DNA from: Symsagittifera roscoffensis
Taxonomy: Eukaryota; Xenacoelomorpha; Acoela; Convolutidae
NCBI RefSeq assembly: GCF_963678635.1
Contig: NC_087066.1
Coordinates: 39,885,223 to 39,949,222 of the forward strand
Direction of reading: 5' to 3'
DNA: 64,000 nucleotides
The notes beneath the pieces were generated by a model. It was not told the DNA's origin. It saw only the letters and a list, made by a program, of their open reading frames with translations, and did no database searches. Made by a program: the position numbers and the translations under genes. How positions within the stretch are numbered: position 1 is the first letter of the stretch; the number at the start of each line of letters is the position of its first letter. Positions 11,735 to 24,433 of the stretch are shown here, piece by piece.

Positions 11735-14700
11735 ATGCTCAAACACAAAACATATTCATCAAAATATACAAAAAGAACAACCAAGAGAAAAAATTTGGAC
11801 GATTCCATTTTTCTCTTAGAAAGCCCAAGAAACAAAGAATTTCAATCACCAGATCTTGAAATTGATTTTTTAATTGACTCAGGAGCAGAATCAAATATAA
11901 TTAATATTCCCACATGGAATGAAATCAAAACATTGCATCCAAAATTAACACCTCTTGAAACCTCTAGTAAATTAGCAACAACACAAGGATCAACGTTAGT
12001 AAATTATGGAAAAGTCCAATTATTTCTTGTCCCCACGAGAACAATGGAACAAAGCAAAATTTTTAACAAACCATTTAAACAAATATTTCATATTACTGAT
12101 AATTAACACAATATCATTGTCATATCATTTATATATAAATATATACCAACAATAAACATCTTAAATAGTACGATCCATATCAAAGATAAATACACAAAAA
12201 CAAAAAATACAGCCCCAACATTCTTCCAAAGAATGAACAAACAATCACCATTTTTTTCAAAATTTTACCCCATTTACAATCAACAACGGAAACACCTGAA
12301 ACCACTATCAGGAAATAAATATAATTTTTCAATAAAACAAGTTCACCAGTATAATAAAGGTCAAAATAAACAACAACTTTTTATGTCAGACTTCGAATTT
12401 AAACCTATTCACAAATTTTTCAAAATTACGATCTCATCCATAAAATATTCGAAAAACAAGAATTCCGACATCATTTCATTACACGTGTATAATAATACAC
12501 CATATCAAGTAACATTACTCTTAGGACTTTTAGGATATTGTGAAACGAATGCTACAATTTCACCTATAAATGAAATAGCCTACCGCCTGAATAATATACT
12601 CCAATTATTAGATATTTGCCAATCAACAATTCTTGACCAAGAATTATCCATAAATAATATAATATGTAATGAAAAAAGAAACACAGATTACTTCACAAAA
12701 ACACCATATTTTAAACCAACATTCAATATAACAAATTACACAAAAGAACAACAAAACTTTTTAACAATGTTTAATTTTGAACATTCACAAATTACACAAA
12801 TTGAATTTGATAAATTAGCAAAACAACTGTTAAAATATTCAACAGTCTACGCAACATCAAAATTTGACGTTGGAAAAATTAGTTCATCACTACACCTCCC
12901 GTTAAAACCCTACGCAGTTTTCAAAAAACAAAGAGCCAGTAAAGTACCAATTCACTTACATGACAAGGTAAACAGATTACTTGACATTTTAGAACAATAC
13001 GAAATTATCTCACCAGTAAAAAAAGAAAAACAACCAAAAGGTAACACCTTTATCAACCCTGTTATCATTCTAGCAAAAGGTGAGTCACTAAAAATAGTTT
13101 TAGACGCTAGATACCTCAATTCACTAATTGACGAATCAAAATGCAATTGGCCTATTGAACCCATACAAGTTATCTTAACAAAGATAAATGGTAAATATTT
13201 CACAACCGCAGATATGAATAGTGCTTATAATCAAAAGCCACTAGATGAACAATCACGACGCTTAACACATTTTGTTATTGGAAATCAACAATATGATTTC
13301 AATCGCTTATTCTATGGAATATCCATAGGACCAGCAGCTTTTTCAGCTTTTATGAGTAAAATGTTTAGACCACTAATACTCAAGAAAAATGCAATCACAT
13401 ACTTAGATGATGTTTTTATGCAATCACAAACTAAAGAAGAAATGTTTACAGTTTTAGAACAATATCATAAAATACTTCAGAACAAAAATCTGAAGGCAGC
13501 TCCCGATAAATCACACTTCTTTCTAACACGCGTTAAATTTTTAGGACATAATATAGAACGAGAAACTATCACTCCATTAAAATCACGCATTGATGCCATT
13601 CAAAAACTTCAGCCACCTACAAATAAAAAGAAAATCCAAGAAAAACTTGGAATGTTAAATTTCTTAAGTAAATATGTTTACAAAATGCAACTATACTTAA
13701 GACCCTTCTATAATATACTCAGACAACAAAACAATTTTGAATGGACCACTGAACATCAAACACGATTTGAAGAAACTAAAACACTTTTAAATGATCAAAT
13801 TTTAAATACAATTCCAGATCCAAATCAACCGTTCTATGCAATGTGCGATGCTTCAAATTTTGGCATCGGCGCAGCATTGCTACAATCACATAGTGGAACA
13901 AATAAAATGAACCTTATATCAGCAAGTTCACGATTATTCACTCAAGCAGAGCTACGACTCTCAACTCTAATGAGAGAATGTACAGCTATAATTTATACAC
14001 TTACAGAATATGAATTTCTGATACTTGGATCAAAACACCCAACAGTTCTATTCACAGATCACAAACCAATTATATTTCTCTTTACACAAAAGTCAAGTCC
14101 AAATCATAGAGTTTATAGATTTCAACTAGTTCTAATGAAATTTTCAAACTTACATATATATTGGACAGCAGGAGAAAACCTTGCGTTACCAGATACCTTA
14201 AGTCGAAATACGCCACCTGAATTACTCACAAGAAAAACTACAGTTGAAATACCACAAAATATTAAATTTTATCTTGCAAAAGATGAAACATCCCCCCAAC
14301 TAGAATGCAAATATGCAGTAAAAACTGACATTGATCAATCACAAATAAATAATCTAGAGCATTTTCCACTCTACTTAGATTGCCAGAATAATCACTATGA
14401 AGTTGATTTACTAGGCACATCAACTTTTAAACCAATTCCATACTCACAATGGATAAAAAATAACACTCAACAAAAAAGAACAAAACAACACTCGCATAAA
14501 AAAGACCTTTTTCCATTAATTGAAAAGGAAAATTTAACCGAAAAAATAAATTTATCAGGACCGCAAACAAATGATTCAAAATACACAATAAATCAAGTTT
14601 TTGACCTCCATGACCCACTTGACACAATTCCCCTATCAAAACTAGAAATTGAAAATATTTTTCTCCCCCCAACAGATAAAATTACACTTGAACTTTTAAA

Positions 14701-16431
14701 ACAATATCAAAATCTCGACCCAGTAAATAGACAAGTAAAATCATGGCACAAATACAAAACTAAGCCCGTAAAAGCAGATACCACAGTTTTAGGAAATAAA
14801 ACACTCCTCCAATATTTCCGAAAATTTAATAACACAACAATTATTGAAAAAACAGATCTTTTAGAATATCATTTAAATGATTCAAAAGTTCCCTGTCTTC
14901 CCTTAAGTATGATATTAATAGCTTTTAACATCTCACATACACAAAATGCTAAAGGACACTCCGGATCAGAAAAAACATATTCAAACTTTACACAAAGTTT
15001 TTATTTCCCAAATGCACCAATTTGGATAAAAGTATTATGCAATGATTGTATGTTATGTCAATTAAACAAACCTTATCCAGATCAAAAATAAATAGCACAA
15101 AAACAAGATTTTAAAGGACAAAGTTTATATTTTAACCATCGCATTTCATTCGATACAAAAGGACCAATTTCACCATCCTCTGAAGGAAACTCCTACATTA
15201 TGGTCACTGTTGACGCATTTACACATTATGTAGCACTCAACCCAGTACCACATTGTAATGCTTATTATGCTTAAACGACGCTTTATGAACATTGGATAGC
15301 TAAATTTGGATTACCTGAAATCTTAGTTACAGACAACGGTACAGAATTCATAAATAATGAAATCATCACACTATGCCACTTATATAACATCAAACATAAA
15401 CCACGTACATCTCATGCACCTTGGACAAACGGTTTAGTCGAAGGTATGAACCGTTCACTACAAGAATATCTCCGATGTATCATAAATGGAAATAATACAA
15501 AATACACAGAATGGTCAGCAGATGTAAAATTATTTCCCTTAGCATACAATTCACAAATCACGACAACTTTAGGAATGTCACCATATGAAATGGTTTTTAA
15601 TCAAAAGCCACGTAAACCAATTATGTTTACAGCAAATTCCCATAAAAATGCACAAGGTTATTGCCAACCAAATAAAGACTCAATTTGTTATAACCTACCT
15701 TTACACACACATGATGAAGATCATTTTCATCACCCACAATATCTTAAATTAGCCTCCGGCACACACACCGAATGGATTTTTAAAAAAGATAAAAAATACA
15801 ATGAAATTTACCAAAAAGTAACAAAGAAATTGTTACAAAGGCAAAACATAAACGACCAAATTAATTCACGCTTTACACCAGCCACAGATTTAAAAATTGG
15901 AACATTTGTCTTAATACCCAACTTTAATACGCAAAAAGGAAATTCTAGGAAAACACAACCCCTTCAAAAAGGACCATACCAAATAATTGCCAAAACCACT
16001 GGCGTAACGTATAAACTCACAGATTCAAATAAAAAAGAAATTGTTCAACATCGTAACAATCTATTGCCCTACTACCCAAAAGAATACGCACTACGCAAAT
16101 TAACTCAATTATATCTTTTACAGGTTTAAAAGTTATTCAAAATCATCCACATACAGAAAAAGAAATAGATAAACAAGACAACGTTCATCATGAAAATCAA
16201 AATCAAAAACAAACCAAAGCTAAAAACAATCAAAAAATATCAGACCCAAAAATACCTCAAAAAGAAAGAAAAAACAGGAAAATGATAGAAAAAGTTTTAC
16301 CACAAGAACAAGTAGAAAAATCAGAACATAGAGAATCATCACGACTTCGAAATCAACCACGTAAAAACTACGAAACATTCATTCCACAATCTAAAATACT
16401 AAAGAAAATTGAATTTCAAAAACAACTTTGA
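11735..16431 (+). pseudogene. pol: pol of element 1: protease, RT, RNase H, integrase (broken)
   Basis: One phase is open except for TAA at 12104, 15089 and 15272. The domains in order are: an aspartic protease with LIDSGA (Asp at 11876); RT with the active-site box YLDD at 13400-13411; RNase H with CDAS (13847) and TDHKP; and an integrase zinc finger (GHSGSEKT...CNDCMLC near 14950-15060). The integrase core has its first Asp near 15153, TDNG at 15329 and Glu at 15440, with exactly 35 residues between the last two. A GPY/F module (KGPYQI) lies near 15976. The order RT-RNase H-integrase and the GPY/F module define Ty3/gypsy. A frame change near 16120 moves the C-terminus to a TGA at 16429. All catalytic residues are still visible, so decay is by stops rather than active-site loss. 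Confidence 0.85.
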
Positions 16432-17208
16432 TTTTAAAAATTAATAATTTTTGCACCTCTGGATCATTTTGAACTTTCATCTTTCAAGATAACATGCTGA
16501 CATTCATGCAACAATTCTAGTTCAGATTCAGCCAATAGTTCACTTAAATCCGTCACCTTCTATATCTCTAACACTACAACTTATTAACCAAAAGATATTA
16601 AACTCCAGGCATATCTATAACTACAATTTTACAACCCCCAGGTCAAAAATAAGCAACCCGCTAAGACTTGACAAACTAAAATAAATACTAGCATAATATT
16701 ACAACCCTCCCCTATCTAATAACGCAAAGATCAACAATATTTTTCCAACTCAGACCTCAAAAACCCTCCAACCAAAAATCAAAAAATCAATTGTCAAAAA
16801 ATCAATAAATACCTCGACCACACTTGAATCTCGCCTCAAACAACAAAAAATATTCGACAAAGAAATCATTTCTTAAATGCTCTTTTCTCGAACAGTCAAT
16901 ATCTTTAAAAATACAATTTTAAAATCTTTAATGAACTTTTTCATACTATTCAAGCTTTGTTCATATATCTATTTGATACTTTTGAAGCTTTTATAATCAT
17001 TTTAATAATCTTTTGCAACATTTTTTTAAATTTTCTACTCCTTATTTGAAATATATCTCCAACTTTTCCGAATCATTGATCATATTCACAGGTGCGATAA
17101 TTCAAAGTCTAATTAAATGATACGAACAATTTTTAGTGATAAGATACGAACAGATATTTTTTTCTATTTGTAATTTTCATCATATTTTTATCATCCCTAA
17201 TACTGACA
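16432..17208 (+). other. spacer between pol and ORF3
   Basis: About 0.8 kb is without a sustained frame. Short runs suggest eroded non-coding or regulatory sequence. Unlike the A-rich genes, its second half (16.9-17.2 kb) is T-rich. A splice acceptor for subgenomic RNAs could lie here, but none is decisive. Confidence 0.4.
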
Positions 17209-18455
17209 ATGTGCAAATGTGTAAAAAAGGCAATAGTCACATTCGCCTTAGCAACAATCCTTTTAATTCTTTTCATTGAAGAATACTACAATAAACATAA
17301 ATCTTCCCACTAGAAAAAATCAATCAGAACACTTTCAAAAATTGCTAACCAACAATCACAAAATCAGTCTTCACCGACATCATCCCAAGAAAACCCAGCA
17401 ATACCCACAACTACCCAAAACCCCCAAACATCCACACGAATTTCTTTTCAAGATAATCCATACACTTTTGAAGAACGACACGCTCGCTTATCCGAACCAT
17501 TAGAACCAGTTCAGCGACAGGCACCTCTAAGTGAACCAACAAATAATTTGTACCCCACATTACCACAAGAATTAAGCAGAATAAGAAACATTAGTCAAAA
17601 CCAAAATACAGTCGAAATAAATAGACAAATTATACATCCACGACGAAACAGAAGTTTTCAAACCCCAAGAGTTCATTTTGATTTACCCCAATCACCAACA
17701 CCAACTACTCCAGAAATTTCAAGTAGTACTTTGCCAGAAGCTCTAACACTACTTTCACAACAGAGCACCTCAAATATAGCCTCAGATTACTTAGATTTAA
17801 CACCAACATCTGAACAAATACGTGAAAATCCCTTTGACCCCCCCCCAATCCCACAGCACGACTACCATATTGGGCAACACACTCATATACACAAGGTGAA
17901 CCAAACTTAGTGAATGATCCAATAGATATTTCTACGAATACAACACTATCATCACTACCCGAAACATTATCACTACTGTCAACACCATCATTAGGTCAAA
18001 TTTCACCGACGCTTTTCCCTTTAAATTTCCCAAATAACCTCGACGCTAGATATCAAGAACAGTCATCAACAAATATTCCTTTACGACTAGACTGGAATAC
18101 ATTCGTAGCACCCCCACCACTATTTGGACAACATCAAGATAGTAACCGACTCCACAGTTGGGCACTCAACAGACTACAATATAGACAAGATATCCACGAA
18201 GATATTCGTGAACACAATATTCAAATACTTCAACAAAATAGTCTCCAATTGAAATTCGAAATCACGATCAAACTTAACAATATTGTTCAACGTCCCTACC
18301 CATTAAATCCACCAAATATAACAGCTCAATCGCTACCACCACCATTTATAACAACTGAAGTGATATATAAATATGATAGATATACCAAAAACACAATTGG
18401 TTACATCACATTTTATAACCCATACTCAGGATTATCATACACATGTATATTCTAA
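17209..18455 (+). pseudogene. ORF3: membrane-anchored Pro/Ser/Thr-rich protein, broken
   Basis: I place the start at ATG 17209. A short basic N-terminus (MCKCVKK) is followed by the hydrophobic stretch AIVTFALATILLILFI and then EEYYNKHK, the look of a signal anchor. A TAG at 17311 interrupts the frame. Beyond it the phase is open through a Ser/Gln/Pro-rich region and LPEALTLLSQQ (about 17728). At the nine-C run 17838-17846 the coherent frame changes: downstream, LPETLSLLSTP and LDWNTFVAPPPLF continue in another phase to the stop at 18455. The last 13 nt overlap the env-like start. I do not recognise the family. A type II membrane protein is inferred from the hydrophobic segment alone. The paired LPEALTLLS and LPETLSLLS motifs suggest an internal duplication. 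Confidence 0.5.
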
Positions 18456-21028
18456 AAACATTAACATTTCAACACATCTTTTTTCTAATATTTTCCGACA
18501 AAAACACAAATCTTTCTCCTCGCACAGGACCCCAGGATTTATTAGTAACACACTACAATTGTGATGAAAATGAACAAAAAACACTACACAAATATGCAAT
18601 AAATCAAGTATCACAATGCGAAACAGAACCACAAGCGTTAGAAACTACAAATGTAATAGCAACATTGTATTCAAAAGCCCGAGCAACACCAGTCACAGGA
18701 TATAAATTTACTGCAACATTTTCCGAAAAGAAAGTACACTGTTCACAAGTTTCCAATGGAAATAAGAACCGACTTGATCACGAATCATTCTATCAAAGTA
18801 ATATAGAACGACTTTTACATCTAAATCCCGATGATTGTAAAAAAGAACTACTCAGACTAAACATCACAAGAAATAGAAACACAGACAGGAAAATAGTAAA
18901 TTTCCAAGTCTTTGCCGATTCTGTACACCAAGCACAACTTGAAAGATATCAAGGACATATAAAACTAGACAAAAAATACCCATACAACGGCGCACACGGA
19001 AGATTAACTTATGATATACACGATAAACACTGGATACCACAAATTGGAATAAATGACCCCTCAAACTGAAAAGCAGACACAAAAAATAAAGGATATCAGG
19101 AAATGATGTTTTTCGATTGGAAACTACAACTCGAAAAAGTACAACTCACACGAGATTTATCTGATAACACAATGATATATCAAGGAATTAGATTACCTTG
19201 CAAAAATGATCAAGGTTATTGTGACCCTACAACACGGACACAAGCAACAATTGTTTGGTTTCCCGAAGATACATGCACAACATTTCAAGTAGTAAAAATA
19301 CACGCTCGAATGATAAAATTTCATGAAAAATATTTTATAGAATCAATTCATACGAACAAGTAAATCCATCCCGAAAACAAAGTAATGATTTTAGAAATAT
19401 TCATGATATAGAAAATAAATTAACACGTTTCCAAATATATCAAGAAATAGAAATTGCATGCAAACACAGAAATCCACTTTATAAGACACAAAATTCTGAA
19501 ATACTTGTCGAATACGAAAAAGTTTTCGACATGACCACTGGAAAAATAAAATTTGACCCTTATGCCACAAGTCACTCTATAAATGAAGGAACATCATACA
19601 TCCCTGTTAACTTTCAAAAAAGCACAGGTCAACCTGGTGGAAAAATAAAATCACATGACAGTAAAAGCACACGTCTACATGAACTATCACTAATGAATAA
19701 CACCTATTTCTTAGATATGAAATTAGACTACACAATTAGTCAAATTTTTCAAGAAATGTCACTCTCCGAATTAGAAACACTTCACCAATTATAAGATTTG
19801 GAAAGAACACAAATCCTACAATCACTCGCACTAGCAGTACTAAAAATACCCTACGCAGGATAATTATTGTCAGGAAATAGATCAAACTTTCTAGACTACG
19901 AAGGAAGAGTTTTTATGGTTTTATACTTGTACCAAAAAAGTATCACCACTATATGTTTTTGAAGACAAACGTTGTTATAAAAGAATCCCTATATTCTATA
20001 AAAATAAAGTACATTTTGTCGACACACTTTCAAGACGAACATATTTTTGGGATACCGCAGTCCCATGGGGATCAGAAAATAGCCACAAGGTAGTACAATT
20101 GAATCCTGATGAAGATAAATACTATCTACTTACACCATACCCTACGTTAATGCAATCACTCAAAAAAATTTCACCCGAAAGCATCAGAGCTATTGCTCGT
20201 AATCCAAATATTGATTTACAATCAATTGGAATATATTCTAAATCAGATATCCAACATCACATTAGAACACAACGATTTCACGAATTATTAACACAAATGG
20301 ACACAATACAAAGACAGTCAATTGACCAAAATTTAAGAAAAATTGCCGAGACCGCAGCATTTGCAGATATTTATACACAAGAATATAGCGGATATTTTAA
20401 AGTCATTAAAGACTACATATATTTAAACGGTGAAAAATACAGGCCACAAGATATTTCACCTATAAAATTTTTCAGTTTTGTCACCCTAAAGAACAAAATT
20501 CTAGCTTTTCTAGGATGGCCCTATTACATCTTAGAAAAATTAACTATCTTATACGCCATGTTTAATTTCATAGGATTTCTTTTCTCACTCTTAAAAGGAA
20601 TCTATAAAACATGCGCTATACACACACAAGTAAACAGACAAGCAAGTGTAGCATGTATATTGTTTGCAGAATTTTTTGGAATTTTTTCATCATCAAAAAA
20701 CAAAATACTTCTAGATGCACAAATAAAAGAATATAACACAAAAATATCCACAAGACAAAACACTTAACACGAAGAACACAAAAATATAGAGGTAACACCT
20801 ACCGCACCACAGTTGCCACCCCTACTACAAAACCATTCATTATCAATAGTTCCCCGTAATTTCCGAAACCTAGCAATCACAAATAACCAAAATTCTAGAC
20901 CAAATATTACACAAAGCTCCATCCAACATATAATGACACATCATTCACAACATGATAATACATACGAACAAGTTATAGAACAACCCCACATAACCACTTT
21001 TCAGTCTCAACATAATCATTTTTTTTAG
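18443..21028 (+). pseudogene. env: env-like glycoprotein gene of element 1, broken
   Basis: ATG 18443 begins a likely signal peptide (KTLTFQHIFFLIF). The ectodomain has spaced Cys residues, for example around KNDQGYCDPTT and FPEDTC (19.2-19.3 kb). A membrane segment lies near 20.53-20.62 kb (ILYAMFNFIGFLFSLL), followed by a second hydrophobic stretch. The gene is broken by TGA at 19067, a frame change near 19350, TAA at 19792 and 19861, a frame change near 19920 and TAA at 20765, then runs in phase to TAG 21026. About 860 codons would be long enough for an envelope. Position after pol and signal peptide-ectodomain-TM layout support an env call. The Cys pattern reminds me of chuvirus-type glycoproteins captured by arthropod and nematode LTR elements, but that is inference from memory of the layout. 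It cannot function as it stands. Confidence 0.62.
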
Positions 21029-21034
21029 CCCACA

Positions 21035-22846
21035 ATGAGCCGACAACTTGGATCCCTCCATCGCTCAAATTCCCACCCAGCCAACCTCCAAACTCAAATC
21101 CCAATAATCCCACTTTTTGCTTTCACACCACCCGATTTTCCGATTATTAATATATCATCAAGCACGAATTCTGATACTAACTCAGATATTTCAGTTTTAT
21201 ACTCTATCTCACAATTTAATAACCCTAATGTAGAAACCCCTGACGAATTTGCAGACTCCGAACCATCTCCATCAAATTATACTCAGACCAACTCCTCAGT
21301 TTTTTCAAAACCCCCTTTTCAACCAATCTTATCAAATCATCCACTCCCATCCGTTTCCACTCCTTCTTATGCTTCGCAAGTGACCCCATCCTATTCTCCA
21401 CTTCATTCCGACAGATCATATAATCATTCCCCAGATACCCCCCAAATTTCCCAGGAACTTGATAATTTTATTACCCTACAACAACAGTTAATTCACCCTA
21501 ACACCCTCACAATACATCAACTATCATCCACAATAACATCCTCAAATCCACCTACTCCTACACCCTCCTCAGCTTACACTCCATCATTCACACAATCATC
21601 CACATCCACCGAAACACCTAGTAGAATTCACCGAGCTTATCGCACTCTTAAACGAAAATTCCCAAATCACCCATTCCCGACCAAACCCGGAACAGCCCGC
21701 GAATATATTAATCACCCGCAACATACAAACACGAAAAATTTTCTTGCAATCACCTTACCATCATTTCCACAATATACATTAAACACACCTAACGATACTA
21801 ATGACACACGCAATTTTGTAGATGAACATGTTTTAATGCCAACACTTCATTGGACAGCTTATTATCATTTTACTAACCCCCTTTGCCTACCACTAACTAA
21901 TACTCATAACAGCATAGAAAAGAACAAAGACATGTTATATAGACTCACTACAACACTAACACCTCGACAATTTACTTACGTTGGATATAAAAAGTTACTA
22001 AAAACATTCACTGCACCCCGAGCTAACGAATTTGCAATAGAATATTACGACCATAATATCATCCGACCTAATCAAGACCAATTCTTAGATGAAGACCGCT
22101 TCGCAAACCCGCAACTAACAGAAAAATTTTTCATCAAAACATCATACGTATTCACACTTAATATTTTTGATAGAAAAAATGATCACATTATTTCAGAATC
22201 ACTAGCTGATATTCAAGCTTACGAAAGTTTCTATGACAAATTTCAGTTATTTTCACTAACCTTTCACTTTCTTTCACCACAGGAACGCAATTTGCACTGT
22301 TCCCACGATATTATGTTACGCACTAAACAAACCCACACAGATACATACTATCGTTTTATACAAAATCATTTTGATTTGCATACCCCATCAAGACAACATC
22401 ACTATCTTTTTCAGTTTCTCAACTCAAAGTACACGTCACCATTTTTCCTTAATTTTACATAGTGCATCAAAGACACTAACATCCACGGCATCCTCCGCAA
22501 CTATGACCCAGTTACCCAAATGTATATATTCTGTCCCATCACGAAGACCTTCAATGCCGAAGAACCCAGAATCTTCCTTATCCCGCATGAATTTATCCAG
22601 CCTATTGAAATACTAATATTAGAATTCATTCACTATACTAAATATAATCATAAAATATATAACCTCATTCAAAACACACCTTACGAGTTTGCAGTAGGCA
22701 CCGAAGAACTAAAAACCATTAAAGCACTTCAATTGCTTTGGCCACTGCTACAAACTAAAAACATCATACGCATACTAGCCAAATTACTAACAACATCAGA
22801 TATGATACACGACATCTTCCCCCACGGCTTTTTCCCAGATGATTAA
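21035..22846 (+). CDS. ORF5: unfamiliar 604-codon accessory protein
   Basis: ATG 21035 lies 6 nt after the env-like stop. The frame is open to TAA 22844 apart from one TAG at 22460. Residues 1-190 are Ser/Thr/Pro/Gln-rich and probably disordered, with a basic patch (HRAYRTLKRKFPNHP) near residue 205. The rest looks globular, rich in Tyr, Phe and His, with no TM segment, zinc finger or enzyme motif that I recognise. A second, diverged copy is split around element 1 (5886-6055 and 24848-25986), and the region after the TAG is also conserved there (LRNYDP, MYIFCP/MYTFCP). The TAG is therefore an interruption or a readthrough codon, not the natural end. A CAG|GTAAGT donor follows the stop at once. 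Function unknown; conservation in two elements argues for a real part of the family. Confidence 0.62.
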
Positions 22847-22849
22847 CAG

Positions 22850-22933
22850 GTAAGTATAAATTAAAATACTCTTCACTAATAAATTTAAATTAGTACTAAC
22901 CATTTTCTATCAATGTTTGATTTATATTTCTAG
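22850..22933 (+). other. 84-bp intron just after ORF5
   Basis: CAG|GTAAGT begins 3 nt after the ORF5 stop, and TTTATATTTCTAG ends the intron. Element 2 has a matching GTAAGT...TTTTTTTTAG intron of 81 bp at the same place (25983-26063). Both signals and the length are kept in two diverged copies, which supports real splicing. Confidence 0.55.
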
Positions 22934-22970
22934 TCTTCACACCACGATCATCTACAAAACAGAAAAGAAA

Positions 22971-22976
22971 AATAAA
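22971..22976 (+). terminator. poly(A) signal after the ORF5 intron
   Basis: AATAAA lies 38 nt after the splice acceptor and is matched by AATAAA at 26101-26106 in element 2, where the flanks (CATCTA.AA) are also similar. It stands about 1.46 kb upstream of the 3' LTR. Confidence 0.45.
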
Positions 22977-24433
22977 AATACAAACTTGTTAAACTATCTT
23001 AAAATTTATTAATTTCTTGCACTAAATAATGTAATTAAATTCATACCAAATGTAGTAATTTTAGTTATAAATTATTTCCCCATGAAGCAGTAAAATTAAT
23101 TACGATGAAAATTTATAATTTTAAAATTCCCCGAAAACGCAGTAAACTTCAATTTCTATGCAATAAATTGATAAAATGAGAAAGCAGTACTAACCTTTTC
23201 AATATTTTCATTTCACTCGCACAAGAACTCTATCCAAACTCGCAAAGCTCGCCCACGAAGAATTGTTTAAATAACGATTTTAAGTTTCAACCTTTCACTC
23301 TCAACAACTCTAACACACGATAACAAGTTTCAAACTTTCCTTTAACCCGGTTGGAAAGGAATTATATACTAAACCAAACTAACCAACGCAGCTTACTAAA
23401 CACCACAAATCATAAAATAACAGCATGACTAAGGAAAGAAAACCAACGGTACTCAAACCGGATTAATCCAGTTCAAAACTGGATAATTTATTCTTTTGAA
23501 GACTATTATAAAGTCCAAGAAAGAAATAATAAAACACAAAAAAGTCGCAAGACAAACCCATACCAAAAACAATTTGATTTTTGAAAAAAGGACACAACCA
23601 AAGTAACATAAGAAAGACCAACATAAACCCAACATAAAACGTTATCACATAACAGGACCTCTCAAAGAAACAGCATGAAATCATACTCCCACTCCTGGCC
23701 TAACCCACCAGAGAGGACGTCCTGAGCATTTTCTATAGCCGGCCTAACCCACCGCGCTACATCCACGTTTTGTGACCACACTTCTATTTTTAATAAGAGG
23801 TACTCAAGGGTGAGTAACTCTTCAAAATAACCAAACTAAAACAAAACGCTTTTGTGAAAATGACTAACTAAAATCATGATTAAAAAATTGAATTAACATA
23901 GTTTTATAAAATATAAATCATACTTTGCAGTATATAGGTCAATACACAACAACAAAGACAAACATCCAAACACTAGATGATCCCATCACACTCGAACAAA
24001 AGAATGGCTAAGCACAAACCGACTTGCCGTCCACAATCACAACTCAAAGGATTTAGAGTACGACTTGACTTCGCAGAAAAGGACTTCACTGAACTAGACC
24101 AATGACCACCTCGATGTTCAAGTATACGTACAGGTCCGAGTTACAAGGCATCCCTTCCTCACACGGTCTTCACGCCATTCCCAGACGAGGTTGCACATAA
24201 AACAACTTCTCTACATAATACAGAAAAACCTGTCATAGCAAACCATTTTGAAATCGGATTGATTTCATTGGGGATCACGGTCGCTGTCGAATGACGACGT
24301 AACAATTTCCTGGAACGTTCTTCTCCAAGAGGAACCGGACAAGAAAATGATGTTCGCCAAATACCATCGTTCATCATCCATCCTTCAAATTGCAGAAAAA
24401 TAGTTCTAAAAAACTCTGTAAGCCCCGGAAGGG
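22977..24433 (+). other. 3' non-coding region of element 1
   Basis: No coding frame is present. Much of it is conserved at 26.1-27.5 kb in element 2: the block around TTTCAAACTTTCCTTTAAC (23.33 kb), ACTGGATAATTTATTCTT (23.48 kb) and a GC-richer block at about 23690-23835 with GGACGTCCTGAGCAT and two copies of GGCCTAACCCACC. Conservation without a frame suggests a structural or regulatory function. The stretch ends in GGAAGGG (24427-24433), a plausible polypurine tract directly before the LTR. Confidence 0.5.

Noticed and set aside
7700-21028. A non-standard genetic code in which stops are read as amino acids
   Set aside because: All three stop types appear, often where a single base change from Trp, Arg, Gln or Cys explains them, together with frameshifts, while the Orai exons use the standard code. 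Decay explains it better.
24159-24377. Minus-strand 72-codon frame in the 3' region of element 1
   Set aside because: No conservation of the frame in the related region of element 2.
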